A stretch of 51,701 bases of DNA from Roseospira visakhapatnamensis (GCF_014197915.1 NZ_JACIGK010000031.1:1-51701); one strand, 5' to 3'; positions 8,546 through 17,347 are shown, counted from the stretch's first letter. Program-made: numbers and translations. Notes: a model not told the origin generated them from the letters alone.

Positions 8546-8647
8546 GGGGGAGCGGGCCGGGGTCGCCCTGGCACCGCTTTGCGGTGCCAAGATCTGAAAC
8601 ATCCGGGCGCCTGCAAGGCGCCCGGGGGCGGATGAGTCACACTCATC
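8546..8647 (-). repeat. triple-hairpin repeat, copy 1
   Basis: About 100 bp nearly identical to 13141-13250. Three hairpins in series: 8570-8588 (GGCACCGC, loop TTT, complement), 8603-8625 (CCGGGCGCC, loop TGCAA, complement) and 8631-8647 (GATGAGT, loop CAC, complement). It begins 36 bp beyond the stop codon of the 460-aa gene at 8684-10066, in the same gene-relative orientation as copy 2 has to hom. Possible 3'-end structure or non-autonomous mobile repeat. Confidence 0.8.
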
Positions 8648-8683
8648 AGCTACGGCGACCACACGTGTCCGCTACCGCCCTGA

Positions 8684-10066
8684 CTACAGGGCCTTGGCGA
8701 ACTCGTCCGGCGCCGTCCGATAGGCCTGGAAAACAAAGGTCAGCTTGCGGTCGAAGTCTTCCGGATCGTCGCGATCCACGCGCAGTTGCGCGGCCTTCTG
8801 GGCGAACGCGCGCGCCAGCTTCGGGTTTCCCGGAACGCCAAACACGGTATCGAACACCTCGCGACCCAGCACCGCGTCGGCGACACGCAGGAACGGTGCG
8901 ATCTGGGGCCGCTGCAAGAACTTGACCAGGGAGTCCACGCTGTTGGATCCGATCCGATCCAGGTGGGTGGCCATCTCGACGATGTCGGCGGTGCTCTTGG
9001 TGCGAAGACTGTCCAGCACATCGAGCTCGGCGAACACCGTCCAGAACCGCGGCCCCATGTGCGCGTGCAGGCCGCTCCGCAGGCGTTCGTACTCCTTGCC
9101 GCCGGCGCGGGTCACGCCCTGGGCCGCGCGGGGATTGGTGTCCAGCATCTCGCGCGACAGATCGCCGCAGATGGCCTGGGCCTCGTTGAAGTCGGCGCGC
9201 CCGATGCGCAGCAGGGATTCCAGGTCATCGGGTCGACGGAGGCTCAACAGCCCCTCGCCCATCTCGGCGACCAGCGTACGCGGCAAGGCCACATAGTAGG
9301 GTATCAGCGGGACCTGCCACGGATGGCGCAGGTAGGGCGCCATGGCCTCGTACAGCCGGTCCGCGCCACCCTTGTCGGTGGGCTTCCGCGCCGGATCCGA
9401 GGCCGGCTTGCGTCCGTCCCGGCTCGGCCACAAGCGGGCCACCAGGTCGAACAGACGCGCCACGAGCGAGGCACTCACCGTACCGCCCGCGCGGGCCTTG
9501 GTCTCATCGGCGTTGTGGATGCGGTCCCCGTGAGCCCGGAAGTACTTCTTCGCCGCCGTGCGGACCACCAGGGTCCGGATATCGGTGACCGACCGGCCGC
9601 AGCGCAGCGGCGTATCGTCATCGGTCACCGGCGCGCCGGTCTCCGTGACCAGCAGGGCGGCGAACAGGTCGCGCCGTTTCTCGAACAGCCTCAGACAGCC
9701 GTCCACCAGCGTCGGGGTGGCCAGGATCCCCTCGTAGTCCATGGTGCGCAGCGGCGGCAACAGCGACCGGTAGATCTCCAGCACCGGCCCCCGCAGGGTT
9801 TCATTGATGGTCTGAATGACGTGGGCCTGTCCGGCCCTCTCCTGTCCGCCCTTGTGGCTCGCCCGCTTGTCCTGTCCGGCCTTGTCCCGCGCACCCCCCT
9901 TCTTGGCCGCTTCGCCGGATCGGTTGCGGTTGGCGGCCGGTGGCGGTGGTCGGGGTGGCGATGCCGGTGTGCGTGCCATGGCGCGCGCTGGCCTCCTCGT
10001 CGAGAGCCCGGGCTCTCCGAGCGACGCGGGGTCGATCCGGGGCCGGGCGGGTTCACGATACTGCAT
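8684..10066 (-). CDS. hypothetical protein downstream of recJ (460 aa)
   Basis: 460 aa, no recognised family. Residues 1-80 are basic, Pro/Ala/Lys-rich and probably disordered. The rest (~80-460) is predicted mostly helical, with recognisable stretches such as HVIQTINETLRGPVLEIYRS and EMATHLDRIGSNSVDSLVKF. No catalytic motif, membrane segment or signal peptide is seen. An internal ATG at 9979 is an alternative start that removes 29 residues. It starts 34 bp after recJ on the same strand, so it is probably the last gene of the alaA-hom-glpX-recJ unit. Its 3' end is followed by triple-hairpin repeat copy 1. Confidence 0.65.
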   Translation of the reverse strand: MQYREPARPRIDPASLGEPGLSTRRPARAMARTPASPPRPPPPAANRNRSGEAAKKGGARDKAGQDKRASHKGGQERAGQAHVIQTINETLRGPVLEIYRSLLPPLRTMDYEGILATPTLVDGCLRLFEKRRDLFAALLVTETGAPVTDDDTPLRCGRSVTDIRTLVVRTAAKKYFRAHGDRIHNADETKARAGGTVSASLVARLFDLVARLWPSRDGRKPASDPARKPTDKGGADRLYEAMAPYLRHPWQVPLIPYYVALPRTLVAEMGEGLLSLRRPDDLESLLRIGRADFNEAQAICGDLSREMLDTNPRAAQGVTRAGGKEYERLRSGLHAHMGPRFWTVFAELDVLDSLRTKSTADIVEMATHLDRIGSNSVDSLVKFLQRPQIAPFLRVADAVLGREVFDTVFGVPGNPKLARAFAQKAAQLRVDRDDPEDFDRKLTFVFQAYRTAPDEFAKAL

Positions 10067-10100
10067 CCCTGCCCCGACCGATAGTCACGGTCGGCGATTC

Positions 10101-11990
10101 TCACGCGGTTTGGATGTCGGCGGAAACGGCGATGGTCCGGGCCGTCGGGCGCTCCATCGCCGCCATCATGTCGCTGACGACGAGTTGCGGTTGCACCCGG
10201 CCCTGCCAGCGGTCGAGCCGCAGCGTGCCCGCCATGTGGACCACGGTGCCACGGCCGCACAGCAACGCCTGACCAAGGTCCTCGTCGGCGGCCTTGAAGG
10301 CAATCGCCTTGAGTCGGCCACCGGCCCGGCCCTCCAGGGCGCAGCGCACATGCCCCATGCCCACCACGTCGGCATGGACGATGCGCGCGTCGGTGATGGC
10401 GAACACCGGTTCGGGGTTGCCCGGACCGAAGGGGGCCACCTGATCCAGGCGCGCCAGCAGGTCGGCGTTGGCGCCCTCCACCGTCAGCACGCCGTCCAGG
10501 TCCATCGGCGCGTCCAGCAGCGCGCCGTCCGGCCCCATCTGATCGGCCAGGTGAGTCGCCAGGGCGGCGTGGAGGGCATCGAGTCGATCCGGGTCCAGGC
10601 TGAATCCGGCGGCCATGGGGTGCCCGCCTCCCAGGGTCAGCACCCCGGCTTCGCGCGCGGCGATGACGGCGCGTCCCAGGTCCAGCCCCGGAACCGAGCG
10701 GCCGGAGCCCTTGGCATGGTTGCCCTCGATGGCCACCACGCAGGCGGGCAGCCCGAACCGCTCCCTGAGGCGGCTGGCGACGATGCCGATCACGCCGGGG
10801 TGCCACCCCTCCCCCGCCGCCATCACCAGCGGGCCGTCGTGGGCGGCCGGGCGACCCTCCACCTGCTCGATGGCCTCCAGCAGCACCTGGGCCTCGATCT
10901 CCTTGCGATCGCGATTGAATCCGTCCAGGGCCTCGGCCAGCCGCCGAGCCTCCGTCGGATCGGCCGTGGACAGCAACCGCATGCCCATGGGCGCCTCGCC
11001 CACCCGGCCGCCGGCGTTGACGCGCGGTCCCAGGACGTAGCCGAGGTGGTAGGCCGTGGGCGCCTCCGTCACGCCGGCCACGTCGGCCAGGGCGGCCAGG
11101 CCGGCGTTGCCGCGCCGGGCCATCACCCGCAGCCCCTGGACCACATAGGCGCGGTTCAGCCCCACCAGTGGCACCACGTCGCACACCGTGCCCAGGGCCA
11201 CCAGATCCAGCAAGGCCATCAGGTCCGGCGCGGTCCGCCCGGCGTCCCCGGCATACCAGCCGGCCTCGCGCAGATGCCGGTTGAGCCCGACCACCAGCAG
11301 GAAGGCCACACCCACGGCGGCCAGATCCGTATGAGGCGTGGTCTCGTCGTGCCGCTTGGGATTGACCACCGCGATCGCCTCGGGCAGGCGGTCCCCCGGG
11401 CTATGATGATCAATCACGATCACGTCCAGGCCGGCGGCGCGTGCCTCGGTCAGGGCGGTGAAGGCGGTGATGCCGCAGTCCACGGTCACCGCCACGCCCG
11501 CGCCCTTGTCGCGCAGGGACCTCAGGGCCGGCCCGTTGGGACCATAGCCCTCCGTCAGTCGGTCGGGAATATGAACCAGGACCCGGGCGCCAACGGCCTC
11601 CAGGAACCGCCGCAACACCGCGCTGGACGTCGCGCCGTCCACATCGTAGTCGCCGAACACGGCAATCGTCTCGCCGTCCCGCACCGCGCGGCCCAGGCGG
11701 GCCACCGCCGCGTCCATGTCGCGAAAGGACGACGGGTCGGGCAGTTGCGCGCGCATGCTGGGGTCGAGGAACGTCGGGGCATCATCCAGGTCGACTCCCC
11801 GGCCGGCCAGCAGACGTCCCACCACCTCGGGCAGGCCAAGCCGCTGCGACAGGGCCTCCGCGAGCCGCTCGTCGACCGGACGGGCGCGCCAGCGCCGCCC
11901 CAGCACGGAGCGGCGTCGCCACGGCTCCGGCGCCCCGGACTCGGTCTCCCGGGTGGCCGCGACGGTCGCGGGCGGCGCGCCGCCGGTCAC
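10101..11990 (-). CDS. recJ: single-stranded-DNA-specific 5'-3' exonuclease RecJ
   Basis: DHH-family exonuclease acting in RecFOR recombination and mismatch/base-excision repair. Motifs: VFGDYDVDGATSS (~112-124), VDCGITAF, VIDHHSPGD (DHH core), GTVCDVVPL, and in the C-terminal DHHA1/OB part GWHPGVIGIVASRLRERF, GSGRSVPG and GGGHPMAAGF. I place the start at the GTG at 11990 (629 aa): it overlaps the glpX stop as GTGA, and the open frame upstream of it lies inside glpX and has no RecJ character. Translational coupling to glpX is likely. Confidence 0.95.
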   Translation of the reverse strand: MTGGAPPATVAATRETESGAPEPWRRRSVLGRRWRARPVDERLAEALSQRLGLPEVVGRLLAGRGVDLDDAPTFLDPSMRAQLPDPSSFRDMDAAVARLGRAVRDGETIAVFGDYDVDGATSSAVLRRFLEAVGARVLVHIPDRLTEGYGPNGPALRSLRDKGAGVAVTVDCGITAFTALTEARAAGLDVIVIDHHSPGDRLPEAIAVVNPKRHDETTPHTDLAAVGVAFLLVVGLNRHLREAGWYAGDAGRTAPDLMALLDLVALGTVCDVVPLVGLNRAYVVQGLRVMARRGNAGLAALADVAGVTEAPTAYHLGYVLGPRVNAGGRVGEAPMGMRLLSTADPTEARRLAEALDGFNRDRKEIEAQVLLEAIEQVEGRPAAHDGPLVMAAGEGWHPGVIGIVASRLRERFGLPACVVAIEGNHAKGSGRSVPGLDLGRAVIAAREAGVLTLGGGHPMAAGFSLDPDRLDALHAALATHLADQMGPDGALLDAPMDLDGVLTVEGANADLLARLDQVAPFGPGNPEPVFAITDARIVHADVVGMGHVRCALEGRAGGRLKAIAFKAADEDLGQALLCGRGTVVHMAGTLRLDRWQGRVQPQLVVSDMMAAMERPTARTIAVSADIQTA

Positions 11991-13003
11991 GACGACCGGA
12001 TCTCCGGCCCCTTGCGGCCCAGGTCGTGATGGGCCTCGATCCGGCGCACGGTGCCCGAGGTGGTGCGTGCCACCAGAGAGTGGGTGATGCCGGTTCCACT
12101 GTGGAAGCGAACCCCCCGCAACACGCCGCCATCGGTCACGCCGGTGGCGGCGAACATGACCTCGCCGTGCACCATGTCGGCCAGGTCCATGGTGCGGTCC
12201 ACGTCGGTCAGGCCGGCGGCCCGCAACGCCTTGCGGTCGGCGGCGTCGCGCACCAGCGGTCGGCCCTGCATCCATCCCCCCAGGGACAGCATGGCGGCGG
12301 CCGACAGGATGCCCTCGCGCGCGCCACCACTGCCCATCAGCATGTCCACCCCACTGAAGGGATCGGCGGTGGCCAGGCTGCCCGAGACGTCGCCGTCCTG
12401 GATCAGTTGCACGCGGGCGCCCGCCTTGCGGACGGCGGCGACCACGGCCTCGTTGCGGGGACGATCGAGGACGCACACCACCAGGTCGGCCGGCTCCAGG
12501 CCCTTGACCCTGGCGAGCGCGCGCACGTTGTCGCCGGGCGGCTGGTCGAGGCTGAGCACGCCATCGGGCACGCCCGGACCGACCACGATCTTTTCCATGT
12601 AGGTGCCGGGGGGCGCCGGGGTGATGCCCCCCGGCTCGGCGATGACCAGCAACGCCAGCGAGTTGGGGGCGCCCGTGGCGCAGATGGTCGCGCCTTCCAG
12701 GGGTTGCGCCGCGACCTCCACCGCCGGGCCTCCGCTGGTGCCCACCGTGGTTCCCTCGCTGACGCCGGCCGTGGACTCGTTCTCGCCGGATTCCACGGGG
12801 TGATCATCCCCGATGATCACCCGGCCGGTGATGTCCACCCCATTCAGCGTCACCCACATGGCGTGACTGGCGGCGCGGAAGGCGGCGCGATCATCGCCGC
12901 GTCCCAGGTGGCGGGCGGCGGCCAGGGCGGCCGCCTCGGTCACCCGGGCCATTTCCAAAACTAGATTGCGGTTGAGAACATGAAGCGAGGCATCGGCGAT
13001 CAT
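11987..13003 (-). CDS. glpX: GlpX-like class II fructose-bisphosphatase, active site altered
   Basis: 338-aa protein clearly of the GlpX family (Li+-sensitive phosphatase fold): N-terminal NRNLVLEMARVTEAAALAA, PLEGATICATGAPNSLAL, YMEKIVVGPG, QDGDVSGSLAT, GSGGAREGILSAAA. Against E. coli GlpX (from memory) the metal ligand D33 aligns with F, E57 with D and D85 with Q, and the substrate T90 with A; E88 and E213 are kept. The DEAPMLYIGE segment is replaced by an unrelated, slightly longer stretch (about residues 67-85). Catalysis as a normal FBPase is therefore doubtful. It sits between hom and recJ, as is usual in this group. Confidence 0.85.
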   Translation of the reverse strand: MIADASLHVLNRNLVLEMARVTEAAALAAARHLGRGDDRAAFRAASHAMWVTLNGVDITGRVIIGDDHPVESGENESTAGVSEGTTVGTSGGPAVEVAAQPLEGATICATGAPNSLALLVIAEPGGITPAPPGTYMEKIVVGPGVPDGVLSLDQPPGDNVRALARVKGLEPADLVVCVLDRPRNEAVVAAVRKAGARVQLIQDGDVSGSLATADPFSGVDMLMGSGGAREGILSAAAMLSLGGWMQGRPLVRDAADRKALRAAGLTDVDRTMDLADMVHGEVMFAATGVTDGGVLRGVRFHSGTGITHSLVARTTSGTVRRIEAHHDLGRKGPEIRSS

Positions 13004-13051
13004 TGGACTCTCGGCGGGTCGAGGAAAGGCACGCAAGACTGTCCCTTATAC
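13004..13051. other. short leader upstream of glpX
   Basis: Part of the 342-bp gap between hom and glpX, most of which is occupied by five hairpins (13052-13250). No gene is present. Whether glpX has its own promoter here cannot be told by eye. Confidence 0.3.
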
Positions 13052-13076
13052 CAACGGTCATTGAGAATGACCGTTG
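13052..13076. repeat. hairpin 1 of the hom-glpX array
   Basis: Perfect 11-bp inverted repeat CAACGGTCATT, loop GAG, AATGACCGTTG. It is nearest to glpX. The palindrome is separate from the triple-hairpin repeat and is not repeated elsewhere in the window. Confidence 0.75.
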
Positions 13077-13086
13077 CAGTCCGTGG

Positions 13087-13155
13087 CCGGCCCGCTCCCC
13101 CACCCGGCCACCCACGGCAGTATACTTGGGGTGGCCGGGTGGGGGAGCGGGCCGG
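13087..13155. repeat. perfect 27-bp inverted repeat between hom and glpX
   Basis: Arms 13087-13113 and 13129-13155 are exact reverse complements over 27 bp, separated by a 15-nt loop that contains GTATAC. It is the most stable hairpin in the window. The right arm runs into triple-hairpin repeat copy 2, and its last 15 bases are shared with the start of copy 1. There is no T-run on either side. Confidence 0.85.
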
Positions 13156-13250
13156 TGCCGCCCTGGCACCGCCTTGCGGTGCCAGGATCTTGACCATTCG
13201 GGCGCCTGCAAGGCGCCCAGCGGAGGATGAGTCACACTCATCCTCCGCTG
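13141..13250 (-). repeat. triple-hairpin repeat, copy 2
   Basis: Nearly identical to 8546-8647. Hairpins: 13165-13183 (GGCACCGC, loop CTT), 13200-13218 (GGGCGCC, loop TGCAA) and 13218-13250 (15-bp stem CAGCGGAGGATGAGT, loop CAC). It lies 95 bp after the hom stop. The longer third stem compared with copy 1 shows base pairing extended on both sides, which hints at selection or transposition boundaries at paired positions. Confidence 0.8.
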
Positions 13251-13345
13251 GTACTATAAATCCCGCCTGGACTCACACCACGGGACGAACGGTTTCGAGA
13301 GTGTAACACAACGCGGCGGACCGATGCATGCACAGCGCGCAGAGG

Positions 13346-14668
13346 TTATACGTCCTCAATGCGGATCAGGCAGGGCGGCTCGACGACCGCCTCAATGCGG
13401 CTGATATGGGTCAGCGCGCGGATGGCGGCGGCTTCCACCGTCTTGTGCAGCGTCATGACGACCGGCACCGTCTCGCCCGGATCGTGGCCCCGCTGCAGGA
13501 TGGACTCCATGGAGACCTGCGCGTCACGCAACGCCGTGGCGATGTCGGCGAAGACCCCCGGCCGATCCACCACCATCAACCGGACATAGTAGGCGCCCAC
13601 ATGCGTCTCGATCGGCGCCGACGGACCTTGCCTCAGGTCGTCCACCGACACACCGAAGGCCGGCGCCGTCCGGCCGCACGTCAGGTCCATGATGTCGGCC
13701 ACCACCGCCGAGGCGGTCGGCCCCGCCCCGGCGCCGCGCCCCTCCAGCATGGAGCGGCCGGCATGGTCCCCTTCCATCACCACGGCGTTGTAGACACCGT
13801 CGACGGAGGCGATCGAGCCTCCCTTCGGCACCAGGCAGGGGTGCACCCGCTGCAACACCCCGTGCTCGGTGTCCTCGGCCACGCCGAGCAGCTTGATGCG
13901 GTAGCCCAGGGCATCGGCGAAGGCGATGTCCATGGCATCGACGCGGCGGATGCCCTCGATGGACACGGCCGGGAAATCCACCGGTCGGCCGAAGGCGAGG
14001 CTGGTCAGGATGGCCAGCTTGTGCGCGGCGTCCACGCCATCCACGTCGAAGCTGGGGTCGGCCTCGGCGTACCCGAGGCGTTGCGCCTCGCCCAGCACGT
14101 CGTCGAAGCCGCGTCCCGTCTCCTGCATGGTGGTCAGGATGTAGTTGCAGGTGCCGTTGAGGATGCCGTAGATGCGCCGCACGCGGTTGCCCGCCAGCCC
14201 CTCGCGCAGGGCCTTGATGATCGGGATGCCGCCGGCCACGGCCGCCTCGTAGGCCAGATGGGCGCCGGCCTGCTCGGCCGCGCGCGCGAGATCCAGCCCG
14301 TGCACCGCCAGCAGCGCCTTGTTAGCCGTGACCACCGAGCACCCGCTGGCCAGCGCCGCCTCGACCGTGTCCCGGGCGGCGCCACTGGTGCCGCCGATCA
14401 CTTCCACCACCACGTCGGCCCCGCCCTCGCGGGCCATGGCCACGGGATCATCGAACCAGGCGATGCCCGACAGGTCGCAGCCGCGATCCCGGGTCCGGTC
14501 GCGCGCGCACACGGCCGTGATCTCGACAGGCCGGCCGCAGCGCGCGGTGATCAGGTCGGCGTGGTCCTGTAACAGCCGGACGGTGCCCGCGCCGACCGTT
14601 CCCAGGCCGGCGATGGCCACCCGAAGGGGGGCGTTGCTATGGGGAACGATCCTGGGGGGCATCGCCAT
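13346..14668 (-). CDS. hom: homoserine dehydrogenase with C-terminal ACT domain
   Basis: Reduces aspartate semialdehyde to homoserine (threonine/methionine branch). N-terminal NAD(P)-binding GLGTVGAGTV, catalytic-domain motifs GILNGTCNYILTTM and GYAEADPSFDVDGVDAAHKLAIL, and a C-terminal ACT domain from about residue 345 (YYVRLMVVDRPGVFADIATAL), which normally mediates feedback by threonine. I use the ATG at 14668; an ATG at 14662 and a TTG at 14680 overlapping the alaA stop are alternatives. It follows alaA almost without a gap. Its 3' end is followed by the five-hairpin array. Confidence 0.95.
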   Translation of the reverse strand: MAMPPRIVPHSNAPLRVAIAGLGTVGAGTVRLLQDHADLITARCGRPVEITAVCARDRTRDRGCDLSGIAWFDDPVAMAREGGADVVVEVIGGTSGAARDTVEAALASGCSVVTANKALLAVHGLDLARAAEQAGAHLAYEAAVAGGIPIIKALREGLAGNRVRRIYGILNGTCNYILTTMQETGRGFDDVLGEAQRLGYAEADPSFDVDGVDAAHKLAILTSLAFGRPVDFPAVSIEGIRRVDAMDIAFADALGYRIKLLGVAEDTEHGVLQRVHPCLVPKGGSIASVDGVYNAVVMEGDHAGRSMLEGRGAGAGPTASAVVADIMDLTCGRTAPAFGVSVDDLRQGPSAPIETHVGAYYVRLMVVDRPGVFADIATALRDAQVSMESILQRGHDPGETVPVVMTLHKTVEAAAIRALTHISRIEAVVEPPCLIRIEDV

Positions 14669-14676
14669 GGGGGATC

Positions 14677-15897
14677 TCAAGCCTCCGCGCGTTTGCGTTC
14701 CGAGTCCTCAAGGACTTTGTCATAGTTCGAAAGGAACAGTTTGATATTCCTGGCCGCTTGCCGGATGCGCTGACGGTTTTCGACGAGCGCGATACGGATG
14801 TGCTGGTCGCCGTGCTCGCCGAACCCGATGCCCGGCGAGACGGCCACCTTGGCTTCCTGAAGCAGAAGCTTGGAAAACTCCAGCGACCCCATGTGAGCGA
14901 AGGCCGGCGGCAGCGGCGCCCAGGCGAACATGGTCGCCGGCGGCGACGGGATCTCCCAGCCGGCCTGGGCCAGTGACTCCACCATGGTGTCGCGGCGGTC
15001 CTTGTACAGGGCGCGGATCTCGCTCACGCACTCCTGGGGGCCGTTCAGCGCCGCCGTGGCCGCCACCTGGATCGGCGTGAAGGCGCCATAGTCCAGGTAG
15101 GACTTGATGCGCGTCAGCGCCCCGATCAGGGCACGGTTGCCGGCCGCGAAGCCGATCCGCCAGCCCGGCATGCTGTAGCTCTTGGAGAGCGAGGTGAACT
15201 CCACGGCCACCTCGCGGGCGCCGGGCACCTGCAGGATCGACGGCGGCGGCTGATCGTTGAAGTAGATCTCCGAATAGGCCAGATCGGACAGGATCCAGAT
15301 GCCGTGATGGCGGCAGAAGTCCACCACCTGCCCATAGAAGTCCAGGTTGGCCACCAGCGCCGTCGGATTGGACGGATAGTTCAGCAGCACGGCGATCGGC
15401 TTGGGCACCGAATGCTGGACACCGCGTTCCAGCGCCTCCAGGAAGGTGGCGTCGGGCTCGCAGGGGATATGCCGCACCGAGCCGCCGGCGATGATGAAGC
15501 CGAAGGCGTGGATCGGATAACTCGGATTGGGGGCCAGCACGATGTCGCCCGGGCTGGTGATGGCCTGGGCCAGGTTGGCCAGCCCCTCCTTGGACCCCAG
15601 GGTGACGATCACTTCCGTGTCCGGATCCACGGCCACGTTGAAGCGCCGGTCATAGTAGGCCGCCAGGGCCCGCCGCAACCCGGGAATGCCGCGCGAGGCC
15701 GAGTAGCGATGGGCGCGCGGGTTGGCGGCGGCCTCGGTCAGCTTCTCGACGATGTGCGCGGGGGTGGGCTGGTCGGGATTGCCCATGCCCAGGTCGATGA
15801 TGTCCTCGCCCTCGGCGCGGGCGCGCGCCTTCATGGCGTTGACCTCGGCGAAGACATAGGGTGGCAGCCGCTTGACGCGGTAGAAGTCGCTTTGCAT
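14677..15897 (-). CDS. class I aminotransferase (AlaA/AlaC type)
   Basis: PLP-dependent fold-type I aminotransferase, probably alanine/glutamate-pyruvate transaminase; relatives are often labelled LL-diaminopimelate aminotransferase. Motifs: IIDLGMGNPDQPTP near the N-terminus, NYPSNPTA, LSDLAYSEIYF (cofactor Asp/Tyr) and the Schiff-base Lys in SLSKSYSMPGWRIGF, with the C-terminal Arg in HIRIALVEN. Start at 15897 gives 406 aa and matches the usual MxxDFYRVKRLPPYVF opening. It is translationally close to hom, so amino-acid supply genes are grouped here. LL-DAP activity is unlikely because dapD and dapE of the succinylase branch are present. Confidence 0.85.
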   Translation of the reverse strand: MQSDFYRVKRLPPYVFAEVNAMKARARAEGEDIIDLGMGNPDQPTPAHIVEKLTEAAANPRAHRYSASRGIPGLRRALAAYYDRRFNVAVDPDTEVIVTLGSKEGLANLAQAITSPGDIVLAPNPSYPIHAFGFIIAGGSVRHIPCEPDATFLEALERGVQHSVPKPIAVLLNYPSNPTALVANLDFYGQVVDFCRHHGIWILSDLAYSEIYFNDQPPPSILQVPGAREVAVEFTSLSKSYSMPGWRIGFAAGNRALIGALTRIKSYLDYGAFTPIQVAATAALNGPQECVSEIRALYKDRRDTMVESLAQAGWEIPSPPATMFAWAPLPPAFAHMGSLEFSKLLLQEAKVAVSPGIGFGEHGDQHIRIALVENRQRIRQAARNIKLFLSNYDKVLEDSERKRAEA

Positions 15898-16075
15898 GGC
15901 GGGCGGAGCCCCTCGGGGTGGCACTAAGGATTACTCCGGAACGCGCCCTCGGCCGGACCGCCAGACGGCGGCGCGGCGTGACTTGGCGCGCCCCGGGAGC
16001 CCGGGACAGTGGCGCAGCCGCCGGTCGCGGTCAAGGTCCACATCGCCGGCGGCCCGCCCCGCCCATCAACGGACC

Positions 16076-17347
16076 CTAAAGCCGGAACGGCAGGTACAGG
16101 GCCAGGTCCGGCACCAGGTACAACACCGCCGCGATACCCAGCATGAACAGCACGAAGGGCCAGACCCCCGCCGCCACGTCGGTGATGCGGGCGCGGGCCA
16201 CCGCCTGGATGACGAACAGGTTCAAGCCGACGGGCGGCGTGATCAGGGCGCATTCGATCAGCACCACGAAGAAGATGCCGAACCACACCGGATCCAGTCC
16301 CATGGGCATCAGCGCCGGATAGAGCACCGGCACCATGACCAGCAGCATGGACAGGCTTTCCAGGAACAGCCCCATCACCAGCAGCACGCCGGCCACCACG
16401 GCCACGAAGAGCGCCGGCTCGGAGATGTTGGTGGTCAGGAAGGTGGAGATGTCCTGAGGGATGCGGTACAGCGTGATCGCCTTGCCGAACAGCTTGGCCC
16501 CGGCCAGGATCAGCAGGATGCTCACCGTGGTGTTCATGGACTCGGTGACCGCCTGGCGCAGGCGTGCCCAGGTCAGCCGCCCCATGGCGGCGACGATCAC
16601 CAGCGACAGCGCGAAGCCCGCCCCGGCCGCCTCGGTGGGCGTGAAGATGCCCAGATAAATCCCCAGCAAAATGAAGGCCGCGAGGGCGACGCTCGGCAGC
16701 GCCCGCAGGGTGGCGACGCCGCGCTCGGTGGCGGAGGCCCGGGGGACGCGCGTGAAGCCGCGCCCGAACCGGGCCAGCAGCATGGAATAGACGATGAAGA
16801 TGCCGGCCAGCGCCAGCCCCGGCCCGACACCGGCCAGGAACAGGTCGCCGATGCTCTCTTCGGTGATGACGCCGTAGATGATCAGCGGAATCGACGGCGG
16901 GATCAGGATCCCCAGGGTGCCGCCGGCGGCCAGCAGGCCGTAGACGAAGCGGCGGTTGTAGCCGCGCTCGATCATCTCCGGGATGGCCACGGTGCCGATG
17001 GTCGCGGCCGTGGCCACCGACGAGCCCGAAATGGCCGAGAAGATGGCGCAGGACAGAATGGTCGCCACCCCCAGCCCGCCGGGCCAGTGACCGACCCAGC
17101 TTTGCACGGCGGCGAACAGGTCGCGCCCCACGCCGCACTTCAGCAGCACGTTGGACATCAGCAGGAACAGCGGCACGGCCACCAGGATGAAGCTGTCCAT
17201 GGAGCTGTAGAGCGCCTGGGGCACCATGACGAGGTTGAAGTCCGCCAGGTACAGCAGCGACAGCCCCAGCATGCCCAGCGTGAAGGCGATGGGCACGCCC
17301 AGCGCCAGCAGGGCCAGCAGCGCGGCCAGGATCGCCACGGCGGTCAT
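16076..17347 (-). CDS. dctM: TRAP transporter large permease subunit (DctM)
   Basis: 423-aa, ~12-TM ion-coupled permease of the IT superfamily that moves the substrate delivered by DctP across the inner membrane. Family signatures: SILLILAGAKLFG, GTLGILIPPSIPLIIYG, SGSSVATAATIGTVAIP and the C-terminal IECALITPPVGLNLFVIQ. Its ATG overlaps the dctQ stop as ATGA. Length is typical. The substrate is not evident from this subunit. Confidence 0.93.
   Translation of the reverse strand: MTAVAILAALLALLALGVPIAFTLGMLGLSLLYLADFNLVMVPQALYSSMDSFILVAVPLFLLMSNVLLKCGVGRDLFAAVQSWVGHWPGGLGVATILSCAIFSAISGSSVATAATIGTVAIPEMIERGYNRRFVYGLLAAGGTLGILIPPSIPLIIYGVITEESIGDLFLAGVGPGLALAGIFIVYSMLLARFGRGFTRVPRASATERGVATLRALPSVALAAFILLGIYLGIFTPTEAAGAGFALSLVIVAAMGRLTWARLRQAVTESMNTTVSILLILAGAKLFGKAITLYRIPQDISTFLTTNISEPALFVAVVAGVLLVMGLFLESLSMLLVMVPVLYPALMPMGLDPVWFGIFFVVLIECALITPPVGLNLFVIQAVARARITDVAAGVWPFVLFMLGIAAVLYLVPDLALYLPFRL

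Noticed and set aside
8335-8646. Similar small minus-strand ORFs in both triple-hairpin repeats (start MSVTHPP...)
   Set aside because: The similarity comes from the DNA repeat itself; loops and linkers vary without codon bias, and no ribosome-binding site is evident.
11991-12476. Upstream in-frame extension of recJ (791-aa frame)
   Set aside because: It lies wholly inside glpX on the same strand in another frame, has no RecJ similarity, and a GTG overlapping the glpX stop gives a normal-length RecJ.
13052-13250. CRISPR-like array
   Set aside because: The hairpins differ from each other in sequence and spacing; there are no constant repeats with unique spacers and no cas genes.
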